The position numbers and the translations under genes were made by a program. Below are positions 9,439-17,757 of a stretch of 64,000 nucleotides of DNA, in pieces; within the stretch, counting starts at the first letter, position 1; the number at the start of each line of letters is the position of its first letter. The notes beneath the pieces were generated by a model, which saw only the letters and a program-made list of their open reading frames with translations, did no database searches and was not told where the DNA came from. The stretch is from Xanthobacteraceae bacterium (GTDB taxonomy: Bacteria > Pseudomonadota > Alphaproteobacteria > Rhizobiales > Xanthobacteraceae). The DNA is taken from positions 308,028-372,027 of the forward strand of contig JALHMF010000001.1 in assembly GCA_022844205.1 (NCBI GenBank). Direction: 5' to 3'.

Positions 9439-9633
9439 TTACTTCTTCATCTTGTCGTCTTTCATCATCGAGTCTTTCTTCATCTTGTCGTCCTTCATCA
9501 TCTTGTCGTCTTTCGCCATTTTGTCGTCCTTCATCATCGCGCCCTTGTCGTCCTTCATCTTGGCCTGGGCGAGAGCGACATTCGGCAAGGCGAGCAGCGC
9601 GAAAGCGGAAACGATTGCTGTGAACTTCTTCAT
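9439..9633 (-). CDS. Small secreted pentapeptide MxKDx repeat protein
   Basis: A 64-residue protein. Residues 1-23 are a Sec signal peptide (MKKFTAIVSAFALLALPNVALAQ) with a likely AxA-type cleavage site at ALAQ. The mature part is almost entirely repeats of Met-Lys-Asp-Asp-Lys-like units, which matches the small family known as pentapeptide MXKDX repeat proteins. No enzymatic residues are present. The mature chain is nearly all Lys, Asp and Met, so metal or polyanion interaction in the periplasm is conceivable but unproven. It is transcribed alone, against the AbrB-family gene. The DNA repeat follows from the peptide repeat and is not an independent element. Confidence 0.85.
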   Translation of the reverse strand: MKKFTAIVSAFALLALPNVALAQAKMKDDKGAMMKDDKMAKDDKMMKDDKMKKDSMMKDDKMKK

Positions 9634-9866
9634 GGGTGCACCCTATTGAGCGCCGGATGTTTCCGGCAACAGCACCCTAGGCGCTGTTCGGGCGAACCAC
9701 GCTAACATGCCCATGTGAATGGGTCATTTGTCGGTGTGGGATTGGCACGCCGTAATGACGGCGGCGTGAGCCGCGCGTGTGCTTGCGAAAAAATTTCCGC
9801 GAAGTTTATTCTTGCGCGGTCCTAATTTCCCGGATCGTCGCATTGGTTATGTCGGCCAGGGGAGGA

Positions 9867-9941
9867 TGGTGCTGCCGCTCAGGATTGAACTGAGGACCTC
9901 CCCCTTACCAAGGGGGTGCTCTACCACTGAGCTACGGCAGC
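9867..9941 (-). tRNA. tRNA-Thr(GGT)
   Basis: Read on the minus strand, the 75-base gene starts GCTGCCGTAGCTCAG. It has a 7-bp acceptor stem (GCTGCCG with CGGCAGC), an anticodon stem of five C-G pairs around the loop TTGGTAA (anticodon GGT), a T arm with GTTCAATCC, discriminator A and an encoded CCA (9867-9869). Confidence 0.96.
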
Positions 9942-10059
9942 AAACACGGGCGAACCGGACTCCGCACGGCCACGCGCGAAGCGGTCAATGCCATAGGGTG
10001 CGAAACGCCGCAAGGACAGGCTGTTGCAGCAGACATATTAAGGGGTTACGTCGTCCGTC

Positions 10060-10221
10060 ATGAAATCCGGCGGCTCCACCCCAAAAGCGGCCCGGCGCAG
10101 CGAGCGTCTGGCTCGGGCCTTGCGTGCAAACCTCAAGCGCCGCAAGCAGCAGTCGCGCGGGCGGGTGCAGGGGGCCAAGCCCGGCGAAAACCCCTCCGGG
10201 ACAAGCAAAATCGAGAAATAG
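10060..10221 (+). CDS. Small basic conserved protein upstream of murA
   Basis: A 53-residue reading frame, [20 protein letters not shown] at its N-terminus, very rich in Arg and Lys and ending TSKIEK. It has no signal peptide or membrane segment. The composition suggests a nucleic-acid or ribosome-associated peptide, but this is inference. I recall similar short basic proteins preceding murA in related Hyphomicrobiales. It ends 98 bases before murA. No strong Shine-Dalgarno is visible; the ATG is the only in-frame ATG near the start. Confidence 0.6.
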   Translation: MKSGGSTPKAARRSERLARALRANLKRRKQQSRGRVQGAKPGENPSGTSKIEK

Positions 10222-10319
10222 ACGGACATGTGGCGGAACCTTGGTCACGTTCTCGCCGTTTCACACTCTATAAGGTCACACTTGGCCGGCTACGGTCGCA
10301 GGGGAAAAGCAGGGGATCG

Positions 10320-11609
10320 ATGGACCGCATCCGTGTCCGTGGCGGCAACAGGCTGAATGGCATCATCCCGATTTCGGGCGCCAAGAATGCCGCCCTTCCC
10401 TTGATGATCGCGAGCCTGCTCAGCGACGAAACGCTGACGCTCGACAACGTGCCGCGCCTCGCCGACGTGAACCTCCTACAGCACATCCTCGGCAATCACG
10501 GTGTTGACGTAACGATGAGCGGCAAGCGCGCCGGCGATGACGAAAACGACGGCCAGACGCTGAGGCTCTCCGCGAAGAACATCGTCGATACGACCGCACC
10601 CTATCATCTCGTCTCCAAGATGCGGGCAAGCTTCTGGGTGATCGGCCCCCTCGTCGCGCGCATGGGGAAGGCACGGGTATCGATGCCCGGAGGCTGCGCG
10701 ATCGGTACGCGGCCGGTCGATTTTCACCTCGATGCTTTGCGGGCGCTCGGTGCCGACATCGAGATCGAGGAAGGTTACGTGATCGCGAACGCGAAGAAAG
10801 GCCTGCGAGGCGCGCCGATCAAGTTCGCAAAGGTTTCGGTCGGTGCCACGCATACGGCATTGATGGCGGCCGCCTTGGCCAAGGGTGAAACGGTGATCGA
10901 GAACGCCGCACAGGAGCCAGAAGTGTTCGATCTGGCCGACTGCCTCATCAAGATGGGCGCGAAGATTTCCGGCGCCGGCACCTCCACGATCACCATTCAG
11001 GGCGTGGAGCGTCTGCATGCCGCCCGCCATTCCGTGCTTCCCGACCGCATCGAGACCGGTACCTATCTCATGGCGGTCGCCATGAGCGGCGGCGATGTGC
11101 TTCTCAAGGGTGCCAAGCCCGAATTGCTGCAGGCGGCGCTCGATCTGCTGGCGAAGGCCGGCGCCGAGATCACCTCGACCAACGAAGGCATCCGCGTGAA
11201 GCGCGACGGCAACAGAATCGAACCGGTGGACGTATCGACCGCTCCTTTCCCGGCATTCCCGACGGATTTGCAGGCGCAACTGATGGCACTGATGACCCGC
11301 GCAAAGGGCACCTCGCATATCCGCGAAACGATCTTCGAGAATCGCTTCATGCATGTGCAGGAGCTGGCCCGTCTCGGCGCCCGCATCTCCGTGGACGGCC
11401 AGACGGCCACCGTCGAGGGCGTCGAACGGCTGAAGGGCGCCCCGGTAATGGCCACCGACCTGCGCGCTTCTGTCTCGCTGGTGATCGCGGGCCTTGCCGC
11501 TGAGGGCGAGACGATGGTCCACCGCGTTTATCACCTGGATCGCGGATTCGAGCGGCTGGAGCAGAAGCTCGCCCGCTGCGGAGCCGCGATCGAGCGTGTG
11601 GCGGGCTGA
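10320..11609 (+). CDS. murA: UDP-N-acetylglucosamine 1-carboxyvinyltransferase
   Basis: MurA transfers enolpyruvate from PEP to UDP-GlcNAc, the first committed step of peptidoglycan synthesis, in the cytoplasm. The 429 residues match the family length. The N-terminal [20 protein letters not shown] is characteristic, and the catalytic cysteine (fosfomycin target) lies in [13 protein letters not shown] at about residue 125. The frame is open from 10230, but MDRIRVRGG at 10320 is the conserved start and follows a purine-rich AGGGGA. A TATAAG at 10269-10274 may be a -10 box. DUF2948 and hisD follow. Confidence 0.97.
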   Translation: MDRIRVRGGNRLNGIIPISGAKNAALPLMIASLLSDETLTLDNVPRLADVNLLQHILGNHGVDVTMSGKRAGDDENDGQTLRLSAKNIVDTTAPYHLVSKMRASFWVIGPLVARMGKARVSMPGGCAIGTRPVDFHLDALRALGADIEIEEGYVIANAKKGLRGAPIKFAKVSVGATHTALMAAALAKGETVIENAAQEPEVFDLADCLIKMGAKISGAGTSTITIQGVERLHAARHSVLPDRIETGTYLMAVAMSGGDVLLKGAKPELLQAALDLLAKAGAEITSTNEGIRVKRDGNRIEPVDVSTAPFPAFPTDLQAQLMALMTRAKGTSHIRETIFENRFMHVQELARLGARISVDGQTATVEGVERLKGAPVMATDLRASVSLVIAGLAAEGETMVHRVYHLDRGFERLEQKLARCGAAIERVAG

Positions 11610-11693
11610 AAAAGCCGTACCGGAATCTCCGTCTAACGCGTAGATTGCAAGGCAGGGCGCGCCGTTTTATCCGGTGCGCGAAAGAGGTTTGTG

Positions 11694-12131
11694 ATGGCCG
11701 GGGCCAGCGACCCGCTCAAGCTGATTGCGCTCGACGCCGAAGATCTGGCGGTCGTTTCCGCGCACCTGCAGGATGCGGTCTCCAAGGTCGCCGACATGGC
11801 CTATCTGCCGGGCGAAAAACGCTTCGCCATGGTGGTCAACCGCTTTGACTGGTCCTGCCCGGAAGAGCAGGACCTGCGCTGCCGCACCGGGGTTCATTTC
11901 AATCGTGTGCTCGCGGCCCGCACCCGCGGCGTCGATCTCAATGATGCTGCCATGGTGCTGAACCTGCTCGCGGTGGAATTCGAAGAGCGGGATGCTCCTT
12001 CGGGCCAGGTGACGCTGTTCTTCTCCGGCGATGCCGCGATCCAGCTCGACGTGGAAGTACTGGAAGCCGCGATGAGCGATCTCGGCCCGGCCTGGACGGC
12101 GAAGAAGCGTCCAAAGCACGAAGCGTCCTGA
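11694..12131 (+). CDS. DUF2948 family protein
   Basis: A soluble 145-residue protein of unknown function that matches the alphaproteobacterial DUF2948 family (DPLKLIALDAEDLAVVSAHLQDA at the start, near-constant length). No enzymatic motif is visible. It sits between murA and hisD in the order usual for Hyphomicrobiales and probably shares the hisD transcript, ending 11 bases before it. GTG at 11691 is immediately followed by ATG 11694; the ATG is preferred and an AAAGAGG lies upstream. Confidence 0.85.
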   Translation: MAGASDPLKLIALDAEDLAVVSAHLQDAVSKVADMAYLPGEKRFAMVVNRFDWSCPEEQDLRCRTGVHFNRVLAARTRGVDLNDAAMVLNLLAVEFEERDAPSGQVTLFFSGDAAIQLDVEVLEAAMSDLGPAWTAKKRPKHEAS

Positions 12132-12142
12132 GGCGAAGCATC

Positions 12143-13438
12143 ATGCCCATCCGGCTTTCTGCGAGCGACGCGGATTTCAGCGAACGGTTCGACGCTTTCC
12201 TCTCAACCAAGCGGGAAGCGTCCGAAGACGTCGAAGCCGCCGTGCGCACGATCATCGCCGATGTTATCGCGCGCGGCGACCGCGCGCTGATCGAACTGTC
12301 GAAAAAATTTGACGGCGTCGATCTTGCGAAAGAAGGCATCCGCATCGGCCAGCGCGAAATCGATTCCGCGCTCGACTCCATCGACCGGGAAACGCTTGCC
12401 GCGCTGGAGCTTGCCAAGGACCGCATCGAGAGCCACCACCGGCGGCAGCTTCCGAAAGACGAAACCTATACGGACGCCATCGGAGTGGAACTGGGTTCCC
12501 GATGGACCGCCATTGAGGCCGTGGGTTTGTATGTGCCCGGCGGCACGGCGGCCTATCCCTCGTCCGTCTTGATGAATGCGATCCCGGCAAAAGTGGCTGG
12601 TGTTTCGCGCCTTGCGATCACCGTGCCATCGCAGCAGGGAAAACTGAATCCGCTGGTGCTGGCGGCTGCGAAGCTCGCGGGCGTGTCGGAGGTCTATCGC
12701 GTCGGTGGCGCGCAGGCGATCGCTGCACTCGCCTACGGCACGGACACGATCAAGCCGGTGGCGAAGATCACGGGGCCCGGCAACGCCTATGTGGCGGCGG
12801 CGAAACGCCTTGTCTTCGGCAAGGTCGGCATCGACATGGTGGCGGGGCCTTCGGAAGTGCTGGTGCTCGCCGACGGAAATTCGAATCCAGACTGGATCGC
12901 AGCCGATCTCCTGGCGCAGGCCGAGCACGACACGGCTGCCCAGTCGATCCTGATCACCAACGATCCAAATCTTGCCGAGGACGTGGAGCGGTCCGTGGCC
13001 CGGCAACTGCAGGACCTTCCCCGGGTGGAAATTGCGTCCGCCAGCTGGCGCGATTTCGGCTCGATTATCCTGGTCAAGAAAATTGAAGATGCCGTTGCCT
13101 TGATCGACCGCATCGCGCCTGAGCATCTGGAACTGATCGGACTCGAATCCGAGAAGCTATCCGCGCGCATCCGCAATGCGGGGGCCATCTTCATTGGCCC
13201 GCACACACCGGAAGCGATCGGCGATTATGTCGGCGGCTCAAACCACGTTTTGCCGACTTCGCGCACGGCACGCTTCACATCGGGCCTTGGCGTGCTCGAT
13301 TTCATGAAGCGCACGTCGGTTTTGAAGTGCGGGCCGGATCAACTGAAGAAAATCGGTCCTGCCGCGGTGAAGCTTGGCGAGGCCGAAGGCCTTGAAGCGC
13401 ATGCGCGTTCGGTGCGCATGCGGCTTCTCAAGGATTGA
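12143..13438 (+). CDS. hisD: Histidinol dehydrogenase
   Basis: HisD is the zinc enzyme that performs the last two NAD-dependent oxidations of histidine synthesis (L-histidinol to L-histidine). The 431 residues match the family. Diagnostic segments are [28 protein letters not shown], the zinc and catalytic stretch [12 protein letters not shown], and the C-terminal [18 protein letters not shown]. The other his genes are not in the window, as usual in Hyphomicrobiales where hisD sits next to UPF0262. It ends 7 bases before the UPF0262 gene. Confidence 0.97.
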   Translation: MPIRLSASDADFSERFDAFLSTKREASEDVEAAVRTIIADVIARGDRALIELSKKFDGVDLAKEGIRIGQREIDSALDSIDRETLAALELAKDRIESHHRRQLPKDETYTDAIGVELGSRWTAIEAVGLYVPGGTAAYPSSVLMNAIPAKVAGVSRLAITVPSQQGKLNPLVLAAAKLAGVSEVYRVGGAQAIAALAYGTDTIKPVAKITGPGNAYVAAAKRLVFGKVGIDMVAGPSEVLVLADGNSNPDWIAADLLAQAEHDTAAQSILITNDPNLAEDVERSVARQLQDLPRVEIASASWRDFGSIILVKKIEDAVALIDRIAPEHLELIGLESEKLSARIRNAGAIFIGPHTPEAIGDYVGGSNHVLPTSRTARFTSGLGVLDFMKRTSVLKCGPDQLKKIGPAAVKLGEAEGLEAHARSVRMRLLKD

Positions 13439-13445
13439 ATTCGCA

Positions 13446-13928
13446 ATGGCTGATCCGGCCAATCCCCGCCGCCTTGTCGCCATCGTGCTCGACGAGGCTT
13501 CGATTGGCCGCTCCAATCCCGATGTCGAGCATGAACGTTCCATCGCGATCTACGACCTGATCGAGGAAAACGAGTTCGAGCCGATTGGCGACAGCAACGG
13601 TCCCTACGTCCTGAAGATCGGCCTGGCCGAGCAGCGGCTGGTGTTCGAGGTCACCACGCAGGGCGGCGAGCCCGTTGCCATTCACATGCTTTCGCTGACG
13701 CCGTTCCGCAAGGTCGTGAAGGACTACTTCATGATCTGCGACAGCTACTACAGCGCGATCAAGACGGAGTCGCCCGCCCGCATCGAGGCGCTCGATATGG
13801 GCCGCCGCGGGTTGCACAACGAAGGTTCGGCGCTTCTCACCGAGCGTCTGAAGGAAAAAATCAACGTCGACTTCGATACGGCGCGGCGCCTGTTCACGCT
13901 CATCTGCGCGCTGCACTGGAAAGGATGA
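13446..13928 (+). CDS. UPF0262 family protein
   Basis: A 160-residue cytoplasmic protein of unknown function. The conserved segments (ELVAIVLDE-like start, [53 protein letters not shown]) match the UPF0262 family found behind hisD in alphaproteobacteria. The frame is open from 13374, but ATG 13446 is 7 bases past the hisD stop and matches the family start. It is followed 6 bases later by the phosphatase gene, so hisD, UPF0262 and the phosphatase form one operon. Confidence 0.88.
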   Translation: MADPANPRRLVAIVLDEASIGRSNPDVEHERSIAIYDLIEENEFEPIGDSNGPYVLKIGLAEQRLVFEVTTQGGEPVAIHMLSLTPFRKVVKDYFMICDSYYSAIKTESPARIEALDMGRRGLHNEGSALLTERLKEKINVDFDTARRLFTLICALHWKG

Positions 13929-13934
13929 GGCCTG

Positions 13935-14390
13935 ATGCGTGCGGCCGAAGGCGGTGGCCGGCCTCAGGCAGTGTTGTTTCTCTGCGGGCATAACATCGTC
14001 CGCTCGCCGATCGCCGCGGCACTGACCAAGCAGTTTTTTGGCAAGTCGATCTATGTCGGCTCCGCCGGCGTCCGCAAGGGCGAGCCCGATGCGTTCACCG
14101 CCGCGGTGATGGATGAGATCGGCATCGACCTCTCCAGGCACAAGGCGCAGACGCTCGACGAACTGGAGGAATACGAAGGCCTGAATTTCGATCTCGTCAT
14201 CAGCCTTTCGCCCGAAGCCCATCACAAGGCGCTGGAATTGACCCGCGCCAACGCCATCGGCGTCGAATACTGGCCGACGCCCGATCCCACGGTCGCCGAG
14301 GGAAGCCGGGAACAGCGTTTGGATGCCTACCGGTCGGTGCGGGACGAGTTGATGAAACGCATCCGGGCGCGCTTCAAACGCGATCCTTGA
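13935..14390 (+). CDS. Low molecular weight protein-tyrosine phosphatase family protein
   Basis: A 151-residue member of the LMW-PTP / arsenate reductase fold. The active-site P-loop CX5R is CGHNIVR in VLFLCGHNIVRSPIAA (about residue 17), and the general-acid Asp is in WPTPDPT near residue 115. Either phosphotyrosine hydrolysis or a related thiol-phosphate reaction is possible; the substrate is unknown. It belongs to the hisD operon. In related genomes I expect infA directly downstream, but it is not here. Confidence 0.85.
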   Translation: MRAAEGGGRPQAVLFLCGHNIVRSPIAAALTKQFFGKSIYVGSAGVRKGEPDAFTAAVMDEIGIDLSRHKAQTLDELEEYEGLNFDLVISLSPEAHHKALELTRANAIGVEYWPTPDPTVAEGSREQRLDAYRSVRDELMKRIRARFKRDP

Positions 14391-14478
14391 TTCGCGTGTC
14401 AGGCGAGTTCACTTTGCGGCGGCATTGCGCTAGTTTCCGGCGTCTCCTCCGAGACAATCTCAATCAAGGTAATCCTGC

Positions 14479-15102
14479 ATGATCGGCCGTCCGAAACTCG
14501 TGCTTGCGTCGGGTTCTCCCCGCAGGCTTGCGTTGTTGAACCAGGCGGGGCTTGAACCGGATTCGCTCGAACCGGTGGAGGTGGACGAGTCGCCCGACCG
14601 CGGAGAATTGCCGCGCACGCTCGCCGTACGGCTTGCGCGCGAAAAGGCCGCGGCTTCGATCCAGCGCGTACGCGGTCGCGAGGAGATCAAGTCCGCCTAC
14701 ATCATCGCGGCGGACACGGTGGTTGCGGTCGGCCGCCGAATCCTGCCGAAGCCGGATTTGCTGGAAGAAGCGGCGACATGCCTGCGGCTGCTTTCGGGCC
14801 GCACGCATCGCGTCTACACCGGCGTCTGCCTGATCACGCCGCGCGACGCCGAGCGCACGCGGCTTGTGGAAACCCGCGTGCGCTTCAAGCGTTTGTCGAA
14901 CGAGGATCTGGAATCCTATCTTGCGTCCGGCGAGTGGCGCGGCAAGGCGGGCGGCTATGCCATTCAGGGACTGGCGGGAAGTTTCGTGACGAAGCTCGTC
15001 GGTTCCTACACGAATGTCGTCGGCCTGCCGCTTTATGAGACGACGGCGATGCTGGAAGGCGAGGGCTATCCGACACATTTTGGCTGGCTCAATCCGCCTT
15101 AG
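14479..15102 (+). CDS. maf: Maf-like nucleoside triphosphate pyrophosphatase
   Basis: Maf proteins hydrolyse non-canonical or modified nucleoside triphosphates (dTTP, UTP or m7GTP depending on subgroup) and were first noted as septum inhibitors. The 207 residues start with the signature [10 protein letters not shown], and the catalytic Asp is in IIAADTVV, with [14 protein letters not shown] near the C-terminus. It is the YhdE/YceF type; subgroup specificity is not certain. It ends 9 bases before yacG, as in related genomes. Confidence 0.93.
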   Translation: MIGRPKLVLASGSPRRLALLNQAGLEPDSLEPVEVDESPDRGELPRTLAVRLAREKAAASIQRVRGREEIKSAYIIAADTVVAVGRRILPKPDLLEEAATCLRLLSGRTHRVYTGVCLITPRDAERTRLVETRVRFKRLSNEDLESYLASGEWRGKAGGYAIQGLAGSFVTKLVGSYTNVVGLPLYETTAMLEGEGYPTHFGWLNPP

Positions 15103-15111
15103 AGTTCTGCG

Positions 15112-15354
15112 ATGGCGCCCAACAGCGGGAACGGCTCAAAAAACGGAACGAGGGTTTCTGCAAAGGCCTGCCCCCATTGCGGCAAGCCTTCCCTGGAGAA
15201 ATTCCGCCCGTTCTGTTCCAAACGCTGCGCGGATGTGGACCTGCATCGCTGGCTGAGCGGCGGCTATGCAATTCCCGTCAAGGAAGACGAGGACGAAGAT
15301 GGAGAAAAGCCGGGCGAGGCCATGCCCGGCGAGGATGAACCGGAAAAGCGCTGA
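15112..15354 (+). CDS. yacG: DNA gyrase inhibitor YacG, zinc protein
   Basis: An 80-residue protein with a treble-clef zinc site made by CPHCGKPS and FCSKRC, followed by [13 protein letters not shown], the family signature. YacG binds GyrB and inhibits gyrase in E. coli. The last 25 residues are highly acidic ([19 protein letters not shown]) and probably disordered, as common in the family. It is coupled behind maf and ends 88 bases before tRNA-Phe. Confidence 0.93.
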   Translation: MAPNSGNGSKNGTRVSAKACPHCGKPSLEKFRPFCSKRCADVDLHRWLSGGYAIPVKEDEDEDGEKPGEAMPGEDEPEKR

Positions 15355-15442
15355 AAAGCGCGGCTGGACAGGCCTAGCCCTTATTCTTATAAACCGCGCT
15401 CCAACCGGCTTTTTCAGCAAGAGCCGCAGCGCCCGAAGAAAT

Positions 15443-15518
15443 GCCCAGGTAGCTCAGTTGGTAGAGCACATGACTGAAAATCATGGTGTCGGTGGTTCGA
15501 TTCCGCCCCTGGGCACCA
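15443..15518 (+). tRNA. tRNA-Phe(GAA)
   Basis: A 76-base gene including encoded CCA. The acceptor stem is GCCCAGG with CCTGGGC, the D arm has AGCTCAGTTGGTAGAGC, the anticodon loop ACTGAAAATC gives GAA, and the T arm has GGTTCGATTCC. The truncated integrase 161 bases downstream indicates that its 3' end served as an attachment site. Confidence 0.97.
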
Positions 15519-15679
15519 CTCTTCTTCCGCATAGTTTCTCATAGAGTCATTTTCTGATTTGTTTTCAGAATCTTATGAGAATTTTCGTTCTCGCTCGTCC
15601 ACATGCCGAACCGTGATTTTGTGGGTACGGGTGGGTACAATTGAGGGTACAGTTCTTTCACATACAGGATCGTACCCAC
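15519..15679 (+). promoter_or_regulatory. Integrase upstream region with GGGTAC repeats
   Basis: Three direct copies of GGGTAC (15623-15628, 15633-15638, 15645-15650) and one inverted copy (15672-15677) lie between tRNA-Phe and the integrase start. Spaced short repeats in this position are what arm-type integrase or excisionase binding sites look like. A weak stem with a 7-base loop (TTCTGA 15552-15557 with TCAGAA 15565-15570) follows the tRNA. Confidence 0.45.
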
Positions 15680-16138
15680 ATGCTTCTCACTTTGTTCTCT
15701 ATCGAGAAAGCAAAGCCGAAAAAGAAGTCACACAAGCTCTCTGACGGAAACGGCCTCTACCTTCTTGTGAAGCCGAACGGCAGCAAGCTGTGGCGCTTCC
15801 GATATACCTTCGTCGGCAAGCAAAACATGATGAGTTTCGGTTCTTTTCCTGAGGTGTCGTTGGCCAACGCTCGCAAGAAGCGTGACGAAGCTCGACGGTT
15901 GGTTGCGGAAGGCACCGATCCGGCGCGGCAGAAGAAATTGAACAGGCTTGCCGCCGACGCCGTCGCTAAAAATACGCTCGGCGCAGTCGCCGCCGAGTAT
16001 CTCGAAAAACTGAAAGCCGAAGGAAAGGCCGCTTCGACCCTCGAGAAAAATCGATGGCTATTGGAAGACCTTTCTGCCTCTTTGGCAAAATGGCCGATCG
16101 CTGCTTCGGTCATGCAAAACAATCGGCCGAAGCTTTGA
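15680..16138 (+). pseudogene. Truncated P4-type tyrosine integrase
   Basis: A reading frame of 152 residues that carries the N-terminal DUF4102 arm-binding domain of P4-like integrases (KLSDGNGLYLLVKPNGSKLW, SFGSFPEVSLANARKKRDEA) and the beginning of the core-binding domain (TLGAVAAEYLEKLKAEGKAA). Complete members have about 400 residues with a catalytic R...HxxR...Y domain, none of which is present; the frame ends with unrelated residues after LAKWPIA. It lies next to tRNA-Phe in the orientation usual for an island integrase. It is almost certainly inactive and marks the left edge of the accessory region. Confidence 0.85.
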
Positions 16139-16290
16139 CCAAAGAGGATCTGCGTGACGTGGTGATGCGCGAACTCGGCGTGTCGAAGCTGTCGTTCGAC
16201 AACGGGTGAATTATGGCGATCGGAGCCGGTGCCATGATTGGTACGAGCTACTACAACGACGGCTGCGCACCAAGAGATGGCCTGCCTGCT
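16135..16290 (+). pseudogene. Decayed small ORF fragments behind the integrase
   Basis: Bases 16135-16209 read LTKEDLRDVVMRELGVSKLS then FDNG and a stop. In another frame, around 16233-16280, lies HDWYELLQRRLRTKRW. Both pieces look like parts of one short protein broken by frameshift. I do not know its function. This 16210-16526 stretch has no intact gene; the 66-codon open frame at 16238 has no family resemblance that I can see. Confidence 0.35.
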
Positions 16291-16396
16291 GGCGGCCCTA
16301 GAAGCTGGCGGCTGTCAACACCCGCCGATGGAACTTTCTCAAGAGGTTGAGGTTGCATATCGGGCTTTGTGTTCCTTTGAGGCAATGCGAGGGTCG

Positions 16397-16440
16397 GGCA
16401 AAACGGCATTGCTTGATTGGCAAAACGGCATTGCTTGATT
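16397..16440. repeat. Perfect 22-bp tandem duplication
   Basis: The unit beginning GGCAAAACGGCATTGC occurs twice without spacing, at 16397-16418 and 16419-16440, in the non-coding stretch before the sensor kinase. It reads as a recent slippage or repair scar. Confidence 0.8.
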
Positions 16441-16526
16441 AATGTGTTCGACCGTTTGTTCAGACCGTTCATAGACTGACCGCTGTCTGTGTTCCCCGGC
16501 TCCCTTGAGAGGGATACGTCATCGAC

Positions 16527-17645
16527 ATGGCTGCCAGCGAAGCGAAAGCCGAACAGATCGACGAGCTGCTCGCCACTCCGAATCTGGCTGGCGCGCTCGA
16601 AAGCGAGCAGTTCAGACGCTTTCTCGATCAAATCCCGATTGCTATCGTTGTCTCGGTTCTAAAGGGGCGCGAACGCATAGTCTATGCGAATCCCGAGTTT
16701 GAAAAACTATCCGGACAGGCCGCCGCCGACATCGAAGGGAAGCCATGGAGCGTTCTTCGTGGCCAAGGCAACGGAGAGAACAAGGGACACAAACTAGGAG
16801 CCGTAGTCGTAGAAAAAAGTGATTTCGTTGGTACTTTCCGCATCGAGCGAACGGGGCGGGAATCGGTCGTTGTTGATGCTTATTCCAACTCCATCCAGGA
16901 TGATGACGGAATACCGGCCTTCAGGCTCGCCGCGCTGGTGGACGTCACTGCGCATGGGCAGATACAGCGTGAAGAGTTCGAAAATCGAATTCGCGAAAAA
17001 GACACGCTACTTCGAGAGATACAGCACCGCGTTAAGAACAACCTGCAAATGATCACGGCATTGATTCGCCTCGAAGCGCGCAACGTATCAAGCGGATCGG
17101 CAACTTCGCGTTTCGACCGTCTTGCCGGACGGATCGAATCCCTGCAACTCCTCTACCAGTCGTTATCCGAGGAGGAAAAGGGACTGGGTCAGGAGATAGA
17201 CCTCGGCGTCTATCTGAGCCAAGTCGCATCAGCTGTAATGCGCTCGCATGCGGTCGAAGGTATCCGGCTCGATCTTAAGGTTGATAGCTATCCGGTGTCC
17301 GTGAATGTCGCCATGCCGACCGGACTGGTGGTAAACGAGCTGCTGACGAATGCGCTCAAGCATGCGTTTGTCGGCCGCGACGGCGGCACAATCACCTTGC
17401 ACAGCCTTGTCGATTGCAATGGCTGCCGCGTTGTTGTCGCCGATGACGGCGTCGGTCTGCCCGATGGTGTCGAATGGCCCCAGCGCGGCAAGCTCGGCGC
17501 GCTGATCGTTCAGTCCTTGCGCGAGAACGCCAAGGCTGGAGTGGAGGTCGAATCGACCTCAGGGAAGGGCACGCGCGTGACCATCATTTTTACGCGCTCA
17601 GCCGCCGCGCCCGAGGTGGCGATTAAGCCACGCGAGCTTACATAG
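16527..17645 (+). CDS. Soluble PAS sensor histidine kinase, HisKA_2 type
   Basis: A 372-residue kinase without membrane segments. Residues about 35-150 form a PAS/LOV-like domain (PIAIVVSVLKGRERIVYANP). The phospho-acceptor box is EIQHRVKNNLQMITALI (about residue 175), the HisKA_2 form found in light- and stress-response kinases of alphaproteobacteria, and the ATPase shows VVNELLTNALKHAF and DDGVGLPDG. The PAS lacks the GRNCRFLQ cysteine motif of LOV domains, so light sensing is not supported. Such kinases usually act on PhyR-type or stand-alone receivers, but no receiver or sigma factor is adjacent. It lies in the accessory region and converges on the TerC gene. Confidence 0.88.
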   Translation: MAASEAKAEQIDELLATPNLAGALESEQFRRFLDQIPIAIVVSVLKGRERIVYANPEFEKLSGQAAADIEGKPWSVLRGQGNGENKGHKLGAVVVEKSDFVGTFRIERTGRESVVVDAYSNSIQDDDGIPAFRLAALVDVTAHGQIQREEFENRIREKDTLLREIQHRVKNNLQMITALIRLEARNVSSGSATSRFDRLAGRIESLQLLYQSLSEEEKGLGQEIDLGVYLSQVASAVMRSHAVEGIRLDLKVDSYPVSVNVAMPTGLVVNELLTNALKHAFVGRDGGTITLHSLVDCNGCRVVVADDGVGLPDGVEWPQRGKLGALIVQSLRENAKAGVEVESTSGKGTRVTIIFTRSAAAPEVAIKPRELT

Positions 17646-17676
17646 CTTCTTTGGATCTTCTCAGAACAATGATGGA

Positions 17677-17721
17677 GCGCGTAAAAATACTCGATTCGAT
17701 AAAATCAAGAGTTTTCCGCGC
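17677..17721. terminator. Imperfect bidirectional hairpin between convergent genes
   Basis: Between the kinase stop and the TerC stop, GCGCG (17677-17681) pairs with CGCGC (17717-17721). Inside are A-rich and T-rich arms and an ACTCGATT / AATCAAGAGT core with a bulge. The A and T tracts on either side of the core fit a terminator usable in both directions. Confidence 0.4.
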
Positions 17722-17757
17722 CAAGGCGCCACTCTGTTATCGGATATCGCGATCATC

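Noticed and set aside
9439-9620. Regularly spaced repeats resembling a CRISPR or tandem array
   Set aside because: The period is explained by codons of the MxKDx pentapeptide repeat in an open frame with a signal peptide; there are no unique spacers.
8313-9623. 436-codon frame over the AbrB-family gene
   Set aside because: Shadow frame with runs of Arg and Cys and no hydrophobic pattern; the real frame shows two similar membrane halves.
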